A stretch of DNA of 48,158 nucleotides from an uncultured Bacteroidota bacterium (GCA_937871435.1 CALMQM010000043.1:1-48158), one strand, 5' to 3'; positions 16,607-26,797 are shown, counted from the stretch's first letter. Notes: generated by a model not told the origin, from the letters alone. A program made the numbers and translations.

Positions 16607-17566
16607 ATGGGGCTATTCAGTTTTTTTTCAAAAGAAAAAAAGGAAAGTTTAGACAAGGGACTTGAAAAAACCAAGACCAGTCTTTTTTCCAGACTCGCAA
16701 AGGCTGTAGTAGGGAAATCAAGCGTTGATTCAGAAGTTCTGGACAATCTGGAAGAAATTCTGGTGTCATCTGACATCGGTGTCAATACAACTCTGAAAAT
16801 CATCAAACGGCTGGAAGATAGGGTAGCAAAAGATAAATATGTCAGCACAGATGAATTAAATAAATTATTGAAAGATGAAATTGCTGAGTTGCTGGCAGAA
16901 AATAATACAAAGGATGAGATCGAATTTGTTCTACCCGATCATAAAGGAATGCCGCATGTGATTATGGTAGTAGGAGTGAATGGAGTTGGAAAAACAACCA
17001 CAATCGGGAAGCTCGCTCATCAGTTTAAAAAAGCCGGAAAAAAAGTAATGCTCGGTGCTGCCGATACTTTTCGTGCAGCAGCTGTTGATCAATTGGATAT
17101 CTGGAGTAAAAGGGTGGATGTACCAATTGTGAAACAAGCCATGGGATCTGATCCAGCTTCTGTAGCTTTCGATTCCGTTCAATCTGCAGTTGCACAGGGA
17201 GTAGATGTTGTCATCATTGATACAGCCGGACGCTTACACAACAAGATCAATTTAATGAATGAATTGACAAAAATTAAAAGAGTGATGCAAAAAGTAATTC
17301 CGGACGCTCCTCATGAGATTCTCCTTGTACTCGATGCATCAACTGGTCAGAATGCAATAGAACAAGCCCGACAGTTTACCAAAGCAACAGATGTAAATGC
17401 TCTCGCATTAACAAAGCTGGATGGAACCGCTAAAGGCGGAGTGGTAATTGGAATCTCAGATGAATTTAAAATTCCTGTAAAGTACATTGGAGTCGGTGAA
17501 AAAATGGAAGACCTGCAAGTCTTCAATAAGGTTGAATTTGTTGATTCATTATTCAGTGATAATTAA
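16607..17566 (+). CDS. ftsY: Signal recognition particle receptor FtsY
   Basis: A 319-aa SRP GTPase that docks ribosome-nascent chain complexes at the inner membrane. It has a short N-terminal basic segment and NG domains only; the long acidic A domain of E. coli FtsY is absent. Motifs: G1 GVNGVGKT (123-130), DTFRAAAVDQL (153-163), G3 DTAGRLHNKINLM, G4 TKLDGTAKGG, and the C-terminal GVGEKMEDLQVF. Start is the ATG at 16607 (MGLFSFFSKEKKE), whose aromatic/basic end may act as the membrane-targeting helix. It is followed by rimO after 14 bp. Confidence 0.96.
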   Translation: MGLFSFFSKEKKESLDKGLEKTKTSLFSRLAKAVVGKSSVDSEVLDNLEEILVSSDIGVNTTLKIIKRLEDRVAKDKYVSTDELNKLLKDEIAELLAENNTKDEIEFVLPDHKGMPHVIMVVGVNGVGKTTTIGKLAHQFKKAGKKVMLGAADTFRAAAVDQLDIWSKRVDVPIVKQAMGSDPASVAFDSVQSAVAQGVDVVIIDTAGRLHNKINLMNELTKIKRVMQKVIPDAPHEILLVLDASTGQNAIEQARQFTKATDVNALALTKLDGTAKGGVVIGISDEFKIPVKYIGVGEKMEDLQVFNKVEFVDSLFSDN

Positions 17567-17580
17567 TTTTTCCGGATTGG

Positions 17581-18894
17581 ATGAAAACGAAAACACTGAA
17601 AAAAAATAAAATTAACGTCATCACTCTCGGGTGCTCGAAGAATATCTACGATTCAGAAGTACTTATGGGCCAACTAAAGGCCAATAAGTTTGATGTTACT
17701 CATGAATCTACTGATGATGATTCCTCTGTCGTTATCATCAATACCTGTGGCTTTATTGATAATGCAAAGCAGGAAAGTATTGATACTATTCTTCAGTTTG
17801 CACAAGCCAAACAATCCGGGAAGATTGATAAACTGATCGTTACAGGCTGCCTGAGCGAACGATACAAACCTGAACTCGAAAAAGAAATAACTCAGGTAGA
17901 TGAATTCTTTGGAACGCGTGATTTACCCCGACTGTTGAAATCACTCGGAGCTGATTACAAACATGAACTTGTAGGTGAGCGACTACTTACAACTCCTCAA
18001 CATTATGCTTACCTAAAAATTTCTGAAGGCTGCGACAGACCCTGTTCATTCTGTGCAATTCCTCTGATGAGAGGAAATCATATTTCAATTCCGGAAAATG
18101 AACTGGTCCTGCAAGCCAGACAATTGGCTGCAAAAGGAACCAAAGAGTTAATTCTGATTGCGCAAGACCTTACTTTCTACGGATTGGATCTGCATAAGAA
18201 ACGAACTCTTTCAGATCTGCTGAAACGCTTATCAGATGTGGAGGGTATTGATTGGATTCGTTTGCATTATGCATACCCTTCCGGATTTCCATTGGATGTT
18301 CTGGATACCATGAAGGAACGTTCCAATATTTGTAAGTACCTCGACATGCCGCTGCAGCATATCAGCGATAATATGCTGAAGAGTATGAGAAGAGGAATTA
18401 CCCGCGAAAAATCCATCGAATTGGTTCAAACAATCCGTGATAAAGTTCCTGGAATTGCAATCCGTACAACTCTGATCGCAGGTTACCCTGGTGAAACCGA
18501 AAATGATTACGAGGAAATGAAGCAGTGGGTGGGGGAAAGTCGATTTGACCGACTTGGAATCTTCACTTATTCACACGAAGAAAATACGCATGCTTTTCAA
18601 CTGGTAGATGATGTTCCGGATGAAATCAAAAAGGAGCGCGCTGCAGGTATCATGGATATTCAACAATCAATTTCCAGGGAACTCAATGAGCAAAAAATCG
18701 GACAGACGTTTAAAGTGTTGTTTGATCGGAAAGAAGGAAATTTCTTTGTAGGACGAACAGAATTTGATTCTCCGGAAGTGGACAATGAAATCCTGGTGGA
18801 CGCCAAGGAACAATATATCAGAGTAGGCGACTTTGCTAATGTAAAAATCACATCTGCTCAGGAATTTGATTTATTCGGTGAAGTATCGGACTAA
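17581..18894 (+). CDS. rimO: Ribosomal protein S12 methylthiotransferase RimO
   Basis: A 437-aa radical SAM enzyme that adds a methylthio group to the conserved aspartate of S12. The N-terminal UPF0004 domain carries the auxiliary cluster cysteines C18 (LGCSKN), C56 (NTCGF) and C90 (TGC). The radical SAM CxxxCxxC is C151, C155 and C158 (EGCDRPCSFC). A TRAM domain closes the protein (GQTFKVLFDRKEGNFFVGRTEFDSPEVDNEIL). It is co-oriented with ftsY with only 14 bp between them, likely one transcript. RimO is preferred over MiaB because of the size, the S12-type GCDRPCSFCAIP context and the location. Confidence 0.95.
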   Translation: MKTKTLKKNKINVITLGCSKNIYDSEVLMGQLKANKFDVTHESTDDDSSVVIINTCGFIDNAKQESIDTILQFAQAKQSGKIDKLIVTGCLSERYKPELEKEITQVDEFFGTRDLPRLLKSLGADYKHELVGERLLTTPQHYAYLKISEGCDRPCSFCAIPLMRGNHISIPENELVLQARQLAAKGTKELILIAQDLTFYGLDLHKKRTLSDLLKRLSDVEGIDWIRLHYAYPSGFPLDVLDTMKERSNICKYLDMPLQHISDNMLKSMRRGITREKSIELVQTIRDKVPGIAIRTTLIAGYPGETENDYEEMKQWVGESRFDRLGIFTYSHEENTHAFQLVDDVPDEIKKERAAGIMDIQQSISRELNEQKIGQTFKVLFDRKEGNFFVGRTEFDSPEVDNEILVDAKEQYIRVGDFANVKITSAQEFDLFGEVSD

Positions 18895-18940
18895 TCAGCT
18901 TCACATTTTCAATTGTACTTTATTGCATTTCAAATATCGA

Positions 18941-19258
18941 TCAAAGTACCACCGGATCTATAAAACACGGACTTTTTAAAATTTCCTCTTCCGTCCCGTC
19001 ATCATAAACAACTTTTATCCTTACTCGATTCCCCTGTTCATAGTTTTTCAAAATGACAGATTTTTTATCTTCAGAAAGTTTGCCCTGAATAGGCAGAAAA
19101 CTTTTATCGTATAAGAGCAACTTAATTTCCTTCGCAGGATGCGGCAATGAAATCTGATAGTCTTTTACACGCTGAATACTGCTGCTATCAGTTGTTGACG
19201 CAATCAAATTAAAATGAATACAAATAAAAACTCCGATCAGAAAAAACAATTTTACCAT
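18941..19258 (-). CDS. Small exported protein, unknown function
   Basis: A 105-aa protein with a clear signal peptide (MVKLFFLIGVFICIHFNLIAS). The mature part of about 85 residues reads as beta-rich (DYQISLPHPAKEIKLLLYDKSFLPIQGKL, then RIKVVYDDGTEEEI) and has one cysteine near the end. I recognise no family. It converges on rimO and lies 60 bp downstream of a T9SS cargo gene on the same strand, so it may be co-transcribed with it. Confidence 0.65.
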   Translation of the reverse strand: MVKLFFLIGVFICIHFNLIASTTDSSSIQRVKDYQISLPHPAKEIKLLLYDKSFLPIQGKLSEDKKSVILKNYEQGNRVRIKVVYDDGTEEEILKSPCFIDPVVL

Positions 19259-19318
19259 CAGTTCCGTCTTTTACTATTGTCTGCAAAGTCAGTTTATACC
19301 GTCTTCTCTCAGGGAAGA

Positions 19319-20362
19319 TTAGTGTACAACAATAAATTTTTTCACATACTCTGCTTCTTCATTTTTCAATCGAAGAAAATAAACCCCATTCTCAAAGGCT
19401 GAAACATCAATTCCTGTTGAGCTTCCTGATTTAATGTCGGATTTATAAACCAATTGACCTGAAAGGGTATAAACTCTCAATTCAATTTTATCCAATGACG
19501 ACATGCCATGAAAATACAATTGATCATTAGCAGGAACAGGATAAAGGAACGGTAATTCAGCTTCAGAATTCTCAGTTGTATTTAATATGACAGAAGCAAG
19601 CAGGTATTCGGAATAATTCGCATTGATTCCCAGACTATCCGCATCAATTCCCAAAACATAAGCTGCCTGATTACCGGGTTTAAACCACCTGAAATGAGTC
19701 TTCTGCGACACAGATGAATTGAGCAAAATTTGCAATGGACCTACCAAAGCATACAATGAATCATAGGTAGTTTCTGTTACTTTCACACGTAATGTATTAT
19801 TTAATATTCCATTTGGCAAGGTAAGGGTACCATAACCATCCGCTTCAAAATGTGAAACGATGGTGATAATATTCGTTACCTGGTAAGTGGTGCCTGTGGA
19901 GTCAGTATAAATTGTATCCTCACTATTTCTGGCTGTACTGGTGAATTGATCATTGTAAGTGAATGGGACAGGAATAAAACACTGAGGTGGATTCAGAATT
20001 AAATTCCTGTTCGGTGCTCCGAGGCCATTGATGAAAAATCCATTTGAATTACTGGTAAAGTAAGTATAGGAATTGTTATCATCATCATACGAAGTAAGGT
20101 TGGCAGTGTTGAAAGTGGTTGCATAGGGCGTACCAGCTGCTGATATAAATCCGGATGTATCCGTTAATAAATTGTTGAGAGAACTCATATCCCAGTTCTG
20201 ATTTGCTCCACCTGCAGGAATAGCCGTTGAAAAAGTTGCATCGGTTCCCATAGTAAATGCTAATCCGGCAACCGGTAAATCATTTTGTTGTATGGTAGGT
20301 TGGGCATAAGTTGCGATGCCTGCCAGGCAAAACAAGTAGAAGGAGAAGTAGATCTTTTTCAT
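19319..20362 (-). CDS. Secreted protein with T9SS type A sorting domain
   Basis: A 347-aa exported protein. Signal peptide MKKIYFSFYLFCLAGIATYAQ. The central region (about 25-260) is a beta-rich, Asn/Thr/Ser-rich domain (AGGANQNWDMSSLNNLLTDTSGF, TYFTSNSNGFFINGLGAPN) common in uncharacterised Bacteroidota surface proteins. The last 80 or so residues (LPFLYPVPANDQLYFHG ... FENGVYFLRLKNEEAEYVKKFIVVH) are a type A T9SS sorting domain. The function is unknown. It is upstream of, and co-oriented with, the small exported protein. Confidence 0.82.
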   Translation of the reverse strand: MKKIYFSFYLFCLAGIATYAQPTIQQNDLPVAGLAFTMGTDATFSTAIPAGGANQNWDMSSLNNLLTDTSGFISAAGTPYATTFNTANLTSYDDDNNSYTYFTSNSNGFFINGLGAPNRNLILNPPQCFIPVPFTYNDQFTSTARNSEDTIYTDSTGTTYQVTNIITIVSHFEADGYGTLTLPNGILNNTLRVKVTETTYDSLYALVGPLQILLNSSVSQKTHFRWFKPGNQAAYVLGIDADSLGINANYSEYLLASVILNTTENSEAELPFLYPVPANDQLYFHGMSSLDKIELRVYTLSGQLVYKSDIKSGSSTGIDVSAFENGVYFLRLKNEEAEYVKKFIVVH

Positions 20363-20425
20363 AGCTCATTTTTCTACTTTAAAGATAATCACAAAATGAG
20401 CCTTTGATAGAGTAGCGGCATAAAA

Positions 20426-20445
20426 AAAGCACCTTTCGGTGCTTT
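20426..20445 (-). terminator. Intrinsic terminator after lolA
   Basis: An 8-bp stem AAAGCACC / GGTGCTTT with tetraloop TTTC and a T7 run on the minus strand, 6 bp downstream of the lolA stop codon. Confidence 0.88.
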
Positions 20446-20451
20446 CAAATT

Positions 20452-21114
20452 TTATCTTAAATCAACGATTTCCGCCCCGGGATATTTCGATGCTGTAAAA
20501 GTGAAGAGTGCATCGTCATTAATTACATCCGGAGTCAATTTCTCAACATTGATGGTCTGGATACTTCCATTCTTATCATACATTTTCGCGGATGTGATGA
20601 ATTTATCGTTTTTATTAATGGTCAATTTTACCTTATAAATGTTTTTCTTTTTAGGTTCAACAGGAACCAATTCCACCAATTGATATACCATCCCTTTTTC
20701 TTTTTGTTCTCCGGTAAACTTGAATAACCATCCTTTTTCATACATGGTGAATATAGTGGAAGGACTGATTGTATTCTCATCTGTTTTCTGGTTATCAATC
20801 TGTACTTCATTCGCGTCTTTCACATAGGTCCATCGGGTTTTGCCATCACTCATTACATCCTGACTGGCTATTTCAAGTTTGTATTTGTTACCTTTTAGAT
20901 AAATAGTTCCTTTTTGAACTTCTTTGCTATTGTCCTTTGTGTTTTCAATTGAAATTACAAATGTGGCTTTAACAGACTTAAATGATTTGTACTTATTGCT
21001 GACTCCTTTCAGGATTTCCTGTGCTTTTTTATCTGTTTGTTCTACAGCACTTGTTTGAGCTGATAATCCAAATCCGATAAACAATAAGAATGTTAGAACA
21101 ACGGAATTTTTCAT
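20452..21114 (-). CDS. lolA: Outer membrane lipoprotein carrier LolA-family protein
   Basis: A 220-aa periplasmic protein. The ATG at 21114 is chosen because it gives a proper signal peptide (MKNSVVLTFLLFIGFGLSAQ); an in-frame upstream start would put 29 basic residues in front of it. The mature sequence has the LolA pattern: KAQEILKGVSNKYKSFKSVKATFVISIE, then GTIYLKGNKYKLEI, a TRWTYVKDANEVQI strand and LVPVEPKKKNIYKVKLTINKNDKFI. LolA shuttles lipoproteins from the inner to the outer membrane. It follows ftsK by 188 bp on the same strand; the ftsK-lolA pairing is common in this phylum. Confidence 0.85.
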   Translation of the reverse strand: MKNSVVLTFLLFIGFGLSAQTSAVEQTDKKAQEILKGVSNKYKSFKSVKATFVISIENTKDNSKEVQKGTIYLKGNKYKLEIASQDVMSDGKTRWTYVKDANEVQIDNQKTDENTISPSTIFTMYEKGWLFKFTGEQKEKGMVYQLVELVPVEPKKKNIYKVKLTINKNDKFITSAKMYDKNGSIQTINVEKLTPDVINDDALFTFTASKYPGAEIVDLR

Positions 21115-21302
21115 TTTTTTGAGCTTTTTTCGAGGAAACCTCTGCAAATTTAAAGTTTCCGGCGCAGGAAGCAAAAAGTGTTCCAAGCTTAAAAATGGCA
21201 ACGATTATCCTCTAAAAGCAACAATCGTGAACCCAATGATAAATCGCTTGGTTATTTATATTCTTCAGCAAAAGGGCATTCTGAGAAGAAATAAGAACTC
21301 TG

Positions 21303-23846
21303 TCAATTTTCCCGGTGCTTCAATCCCTGCAGAATTGCTTGTAAGCTCATAGGATCTTTCACCAATACTTCACGTGCCTTAGAACCTTCAAAAGGTCCTA
21401 TTATGCGAGCGGCTTCCAATTGATCGATAATTCTTCCTGCGCGATTGTATCCGAGTTTTAATCGACGTTGAAGGAGGGAAGCAGAGCCTTGTTGATGTTG
21501 AACAATTATGGCTGCAGCTTCTTCAAACAACGGATCTCTGTCATCCGGATCAAATTCTTTACTGCTGCCTTCACCGTTTTCATCTACATATTCAGGCAAG
21601 AGATGAGCATCACTGTAACCACGCTGGCTTCCGATAAACTCTGTGATCCTGTCGACCTCCGGAGTATCAACGAACGCACATTGGAGTCGGATGAGATCCG
21701 ATCCGCTCGAAAATAACATGTCACCCCGGCCAATCAACTGGTCAGCTCCACCGGTATCAAGGATCGTCCTGCTGTCTATTTTTGAAGTCACTCTAAATGC
21801 AATACGTGCGGGGAAGTTGGCTTTAATTGTACCAGTGATAATATTGACAGAAGGACGCTGTGTGGCAATAATCAGGTGAATTCCAATCGCACGAGCGAGC
21901 TGTGCCAATCGCGCTATAGGTGTTTCAATTTCTTTCCCGGCCGTCATAATCAAATCCGCAAATTCGTCCACAACCAGGATAATATAAGGCAGGTATTTAT
22001 GACCATTTACCGGGTTCAATTTCCGGGAAATAAATTTCGCGTTGTATTCTTTGATATTTCTTACCTGTGCATCTTTTAATAATTCATAACGTTGATCCAT
22101 TTCAATACACAATGAATTCAGTGTATTCACTACCTTTTTAGTGTCTGTAATAATTGCTTCTTCTTCTCCGGGTAATTTTGCAAGAAAATGTCTTTCGATA
22201 GTTTTAAATAATGTCAACTCCACTTTCTTTGGATCAACAAGAACAAATTTTACCTGTGATGGATGCTTTTTATAGAGAAGAGATACAAGAATAGCATTTA
22301 AACCAACCGACTTACCTTGACCTGTTGCTCCGGCCATAAGTAAGTGTGGCATCTTGGCCAGATCTGCAACAAATACTTCATTGGAAATTGTTTTACCTAA
22401 TCCGATCGGTAACTCAAATTCATTGTTGAAGAATTTTTCTGAGCCCAGTACGATTTTCATCGGCACCATCTCAGCCTTTTGATTGGGAACCTCAATACCT
22501 ATAGTTCCTTTTCCCGGAATAGGAGCAATAATCCGGATTCCCAAAGCTGACAAGCTTAGAGCTATGTCATCTTCCAGGTTTTTAATTTTGGAAATTCTGA
22601 CTCCTGCCTGAGGGACAATTTCAAATAAAGTAACTGTCGGCCCAATGGTAGCTTTAATTTTTTCAATTGAAATATTATAGTGACTGAGAGTCTCAACAAT
22701 ACGATTCTTGTTGGCTTCCAATTCTTCTTTATTCACTTCTATCTTCTTATCCCCATAATTCTCCAGCAAATCCAGCGTTGGGAATTTATAGGAGGATAAA
22801 TCAAGTGTAGGGTCATAATCACCCTGTGCATGTGGCAGTTCGGTCTCATCATCTATAACAGAAACTTCTTCCATCACAGCTGCTACTTCCATGGGTACAG
22901 AATCATCAGATTCCTGAGGTGTTTCTAATTCAAATGGGAGATCAGGATCCTCTTCCTCTTCTTCCATTGATTCGTCCTCCTCAATATCTTCTTCATCTTC
23001 AAGCGACAAATCGATGGCATTATCTCCATCAGTTTCTTCATCCTCTTCCTCTTCATCCGGTTCTTCTTCTTCCAGACCTAAATCCAACTCTACTGTTCTA
23101 GAACCTTCATCCTTTTTCAACACGTTCATAACCGGGATGGATGGGGAAGCCAATTCTTCATTGGAATTTTCCAAATTAATTTCTTCTGCAACTTCTGGTT
23201 TCTTACGAAAAGAAAAATTAAACGCGACTACCAGGAATCCGGTAAAGGAAAATACAAGCAGCGCGCCTGTACCGATAAACCCTACCATTGAATTTAAACT
23301 CTGACTCATTTGGTACCCATATCCACCAGCGAGAATGAGCATATCAGGTGAATTATGGAAAATGTAACCCAGGAATGTACTTAACCAAACAGTTGTAAAT
23401 AGGGTATACTTCACGGATTTACCGATTGGAAGTAAAACTACATCCCATAGTATCTTCACTCCGGCAAGAGTCAGTAGGTAGGGTATGAAGAATGCACACA
23501 CACCAAACCAGTGATTTTGGAATTGAAGAGCAACTACAGCACCCAGCTTACCTAACCAGTTTTCCACCTGAATATCACCACGACTGAATAATTCCCACAT
23601 GGAATTTACACCGGCAATTGCCTGATCATCTTTCCAGGTGAATAAGTTTGAGACAAAAGCTATCAATAGAAAAAATGCAGTCAGAAGCAACGACATACCA
23701 AATATGCGGTAGGTCCTTTCGTCTGCCAGAAAATTCCGGAAAGCATGTAATCTTGCCTTGAAGCTGGTATTTTTAGTGACTTTTCTAACCCTTTCCTTTT
23801 TAGGACTGGCCTCTTCCGTCGCCTCAGTCTTGAGCCTATTCGCCAT
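21303..23846 (-). CDS. ftsK: DNA translocase FtsK
   Basis: An 847-aa septum-located DNA pump that helps resolve chromosome termini at division. The N-terminus is basic, then four to five membrane helices lie between about 50 and 212. A highly acidic linker (about 256-302, runs of Glu/Asp) replaces the Pro/Gln-rich linker of E. coli, followed by the alpha/beta motor domain with Walker A GATGQGKS (506-513) and Walker B VVDEFADL. The C-terminal gamma winged helix (ASLLQRRLKLGYNRAGRIIDQLEAARIIGP) reads polar DNA sequences. Length is normal for the phylum. Confidence 0.96.
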   Translation of the reverse strand: MANRLKTEATEEASPKKERVRKVTKNTSFKARLHAFRNFLADERTYRIFGMSLLLTAFFLLIAFVSNLFTWKDDQAIAGVNSMWELFSRGDIQVENWLGKLGAVVALQFQNHWFGVCAFFIPYLLTLAGVKILWDVVLLPIGKSVKYTLFTTVWLSTFLGYIFHNSPDMLILAGGYGYQMSQSLNSMVGFIGTGALLVFSFTGFLVVAFNFSFRKKPEVAEEINLENSNEELASPSIPVMNVLKKDEGSRTVELDLGLEEEEPDEEEEDEETDGDNAIDLSLEDEEDIEEDESMEEEEEDPDLPFELETPQESDDSVPMEVAAVMEEVSVIDDETELPHAQGDYDPTLDLSSYKFPTLDLLENYGDKKIEVNKEELEANKNRIVETLSHYNISIEKIKATIGPTVTLFEIVPQAGVRISKIKNLEDDIALSLSALGIRIIAPIPGKGTIGIEVPNQKAEMVPMKIVLGSEKFFNNEFELPIGLGKTISNEVFVADLAKMPHLLMAGATGQGKSVGLNAILVSLLYKKHPSQVKFVLVDPKKVELTLFKTIERHFLAKLPGEEEAIITDTKKVVNTLNSLCIEMDQRYELLKDAQVRNIKEYNAKFISRKLNPVNGHKYLPYIILVVDEFADLIMTAGKEIETPIARLAQLARAIGIHLIIATQRPSVNIITGTIKANFPARIAFRVTSKIDSRTILDTGGADQLIGRGDMLFSSGSDLIRLQCAFVDTPEVDRITEFIGSQRGYSDAHLLPEYVDENGEGSSKEFDPDDRDPLFEEAAAIIVQHQQGSASLLQRRLKLGYNRAGRIIDQLEAARIIGPFEGSKAREVLVKDPMSLQAILQGLKHREN

Positions 23847-24062
23847 GAACTACTTGATTTTATTAAGGTTTTAAAATTAGATGGTCTAAAAACGCAAGTT
23901 CCATGCGCCTTTCAAAAGATATGAACAAGGTTTTCAAGACGATTCCGTAGAAACATTAACATTGAATCTGGTATTTTATTGTGACTATAATCTTGTCTGT
24001 CATTACAGTTACTGGATGAAACTTGTTGAATTCTTCGGCTAAAAATTCCGTGAACTGACTTT

Positions 24063-24090
24063 TTTGATCCATGAAAAAGGGATATATTTG
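24063..24090 (+). promoter_or_regulatory. Bacteroidota promoter for the DUF4412-like gene
   Basis: TTTG (24063-24066), a 16-bp spacer and TATATTTG (24083-24090). The spacer is a little short. It sits 32 bp before the ATG at 24122 and supports that start over an ATG at 24071, which lies inside the promoter. Confidence 0.6.
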
Positions 24091-24121
24091 CTATATCTTG
24101 CATATCCATAAAAAACAAACC

Positions 24122-24805
24122 ATGAAAAAAATTACTCAACTCGCATTCGTTGTTTTTCTTCTTGTTTCCGCTTCGGGCAATATCAATGCTCAGGAAAATG
24201 CCCGTTTAGTCGGCCAGGGCAAGATTGTGTTTGACATCTCATATCCCAATAACAAATTGGATGAACAAAGTCTGGCACTTTTACCTTCTGAGTCAGTTGT
24301 GTATTTTAAAGGAAACATGAGCCGTGTTGAAACCAGAATGGGTATTGGAACCACGGTAATCATTACCGACCATAAACTCGGTGAAAGCACAACCTTGATG
24401 GATGTTCTCGGAAATAAAACAGCTGTGAATATGTCTAAAGGAGAAGCACAAGCTCAGCGAACTTCAAACAATAAACCGGTAGTACAATTAACCAATGATA
24501 CCAAAACCATTCTTGGCTATGACTGCAAAAAAGCTGTAGTTACATTTAAAGGTGAATCAGGAGACTTAACGTCTGATGTTTGGTATACCAATGAATTGAT
24601 GGCGAGAAACTCTTTTGTCAATGAAATTGATGGTATTGACGGATTCATGCTTGAGTTCACAACTGAACAAAACGGAATGGCAATAAAAATGGTGGCAAAG
24701 ACAATTCAGGAAGTGCCTGTTGAAGACACTCAATTTGTAACTCCCGAAGGTTATACGCAAATGACTCAGGAGCAGGTAAAGCAATTGTACACAGGAGGAA
24801 AATAA
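24122..24805 (+). CDS. Exported DUF4412-like protein
   Basis: A 227-aa exported protein with signal peptide MKKITQLAFVVFLLVSASGNINAQ. The mature part is beta-rich: GKIVFDISYPNNKLDEQSLALLPSESVVYFKGNMSRVETRMG, then a TKTILGYDCKKAVVTFKGESGDLTSDVWYTNEL block that resembles the DUF4412 family. That family is common in Bacteroidota as periplasmic or outer-membrane-associated proteins of unknown role. It begins after the promoter and ends before a strong terminator, so it is a monocistronic unit divergent from ftsK. Confidence 0.75.
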   Translation: MKKITQLAFVVFLLVSASGNINAQENARLVGQGKIVFDISYPNNKLDEQSLALLPSESVVYFKGNMSRVETRMGIGTTVIITDHKLGESTTLMDVLGNKTAVNMSKGEAQAQRTSNNKPVVQLTNDTKTILGYDCKKAVVTFKGESGDLTSDVWYTNELMARNSFVNEIDGIDGFMLEFTTEQNGMAIKMVAKTIQEVPVEDTQFVTPEGYTQMTQEQVKQLYTGGK

Positions 24806-24825
24806 GACCTACATCAATAGATTTG

Positions 24826-24849
24826 AAAGCTCGCTAACCAGCGAGCTTT
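24826..24849 (+). terminator. Intrinsic terminator after the DUF4412-like gene
   Basis: A 10-bp perfect stem AAAGCTCGCT / AGCGAGCTTT with a 4-nt loop (AACC) and a T6 run. Confidence 0.9.
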
Positions 24850-24899
24850 TTTCATTATAAGCGGATAGAATCAGTTATTCGATTTTGTACCTTCACACC

Positions 24900-26567
24900 A
24901 TGCTTCAAAGAATACTTATCCAGAACTACGCCTTAATTGATTCCTTAGAGCTCGATTTAAACAAAGGACTAAATATCATCACCGGTGAAACAGGAGCAGG
25001 AAAATCTATTCTCCTTGGTGCACTGTCTTTAATTTTGGGTCAACGGTCAGACTCATCCTCACTTCTTGATAAGAACAGGAAATGCATCATTGAAGGGGAG
25101 TTTGTGGTTCAAAAAAATAACCATTCGATTCCGGAATTCTTCAAGTCAAACGAACTTGATTTCGATAAAACAATTTTAGTTCGGCGAGAAATAAGTCCTG
25201 AAGGAAAATCCAGAGCCTTTATCAACGATACTCCTGTTAATTTGCAACAATTGAAAGAATTGGGAGTCTTGCTTGTAGATATTCATTCACAACACGAAAC
25301 CTTACTCTTGAATCAGAGTAATTTTCAACTTTCCATCCTTGATGCTTTTTCTGATCATAAAGATATTCTTCAAAATTATTATTTCGAATATTCTCAATAC
25401 CGAAAACTTGAGAGAGATTTAAAATTGCTAAAAGAAGAGGAAACACGATCTAAGGCCGATCAGGATTATTTCGAATTTCAGTTCAGAGAATTAGAAGATG
25501 CACAACTCAAGAATTTCGATATCGAAAAACTTGAAGATGAGTTTAAGACGCTCACTCATGCCGGTGATATCCTCGTTGGACTGGAACAAATACTGGGATC
25601 ACTTAATTCGGGAGAACAGAATGTAATAACACAGATCAGCAATTTGTATACACAATTACTTCATCTGTCGAAATACAATTCCGGCCTGGCTGAAAGCGCC
25701 AACAGGATGAAATCTGTCCTCATTGAATTAAAAGATATTGAAAAGGAATTGGAAAATTCCGGAAATGAAATTCAGGCAGATCCGGGCAGACTGGAAATAG
25801 TCAACGAACAATTAAATATAGTCCATAAACTACAACAAAAGCACCGCGTTAATACAATTGAAGATTTAATAAGAATCAAAGTTGAACTGGAGGGCAAACT
25901 GCAGGGGATACAATCCCTGGACGACAAAATATTGCAGTGCGAAAATTCCCTGACAAGTTCACGTCAAAAACTAACTAAGCTTTCCACTGCTATTTCCTCG
26001 AAACGTTCCAAATCAATTCCACTAATAGAGAATACCATCAAAAAACTGCTTTCAGAAGTAGCAATGCCAAATGCTGTCCTGAAAATTGAAAATACAATTT
26101 TGCCTGAAGGAGAATGGGGACCTCAGGGAATTGACCAGATCCGTTTCTTGTTTAGTGCCAATAAAGGAATCGCATATTCTGAAATTAGTAAGGTTGCATC
26201 TGGTGGGGAATTAAGCAGACTAATGCTTTGTATAAAATCGGCGGTTGCCCGATTAATCGAGTTACCCAGCATCGTATTTGATGAAATTGATACAGGTGTT
26301 TCCGGAGAAACTGCTTTCAAGATTGGAAAAGTAATGCAGGACATGGCCTCAAAACACCAATTGATAGCAATTACGCACCTTCCCCAAATTGCCAGTCGGG
26401 GAGAGGCTCATTTCTTTGTTTATAAGGATGTTACCGGAAAGAAAACCTTTACACACGTAAAAAGGCTGAATTCAGATGAGAGAGTAGTAGAAATTGCCCG
26501 AATGCTTAGCGGAGATAAACCAACCGCTGTGGCAATGGCAAATGCGAAAGAGCTATTGAAAGTATAA
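24900..26567 (+). CDS. recN: DNA repair protein RecN
   Basis: A 555-aa SMC-like ATPase acting in double-strand break repair. The ATG at 24900 (MLQRILIQNYALIDSLELDL) is the family start; a start five codons earlier adds nothing recognisable. The N-terminal Walker A GETGAGKS is at 29-36. A long coiled-coil region (about 155-345) follows, and the C-terminal head has the signature SGGELSRLML and Walker B IVFDEIDTGVSGE, then ITHLPQIAS. Length is normal for RecN. It lies between the terminator of the upstream gene and fabI. Confidence 0.96.
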   Translation: MLQRILIQNYALIDSLELDLNKGLNIITGETGAGKSILLGALSLILGQRSDSSSLLDKNRKCIIEGEFVVQKNNHSIPEFFKSNELDFDKTILVRREISPEGKSRAFINDTPVNLQQLKELGVLLVDIHSQHETLLLNQSNFQLSILDAFSDHKDILQNYYFEYSQYRKLERDLKLLKEEETRSKADQDYFEFQFRELEDAQLKNFDIEKLEDEFKTLTHAGDILVGLEQILGSLNSGEQNVITQISNLYTQLLHLSKYNSGLAESANRMKSVLIELKDIEKELENSGNEIQADPGRLEIVNEQLNIVHKLQQKHRVNTIEDLIRIKVELEGKLQGIQSLDDKILQCENSLTSSRQKLTKLSTAISSKRSKSIPLIENTIKKLLSEVAMPNAVLKIENTILPEGEWGPQGIDQIRFLFSANKGIAYSEISKVASGGELSRLMLCIKSAVARLIELPSIVFDEIDTGVSGETAFKIGKVMQDMASKHQLIAITHLPQIASRGEAHFFVYKDVTGKKTFTHVKRLNSDERVVEIARMLSGDKPTAVAMANAKELLKV

Positions 26568-26789
26568 AATGAAGCCGAGAATCTGCCTTGCTTTTAATTT
26601 AGCCACAACGACTTTTTCATCTTATCATTTATTCCATTCCCAACATGAACTGATTTTTTATTAAAGACCATTATAGAACTGATTAATAGGTGTTTATATT
26701 TTTTATCGCAATATCTGCTTAGGGCTGGACTCTTCAGGATAAAAAACATCTGTATCCCAATTTCTTTCTCTTCAATATAATTGAAGGAT

Positions 26790-26797
26790 TATATTTG
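26790..26797 (+). promoter_or_regulatory. Bacteroidota -7 element for fabI
   Basis: TATATTTG, 19 bp before the fabI ATG at 26817. A weak TTTC lies about 21 bp upstream; no perfect TTTG element is present. Confidence 0.5.
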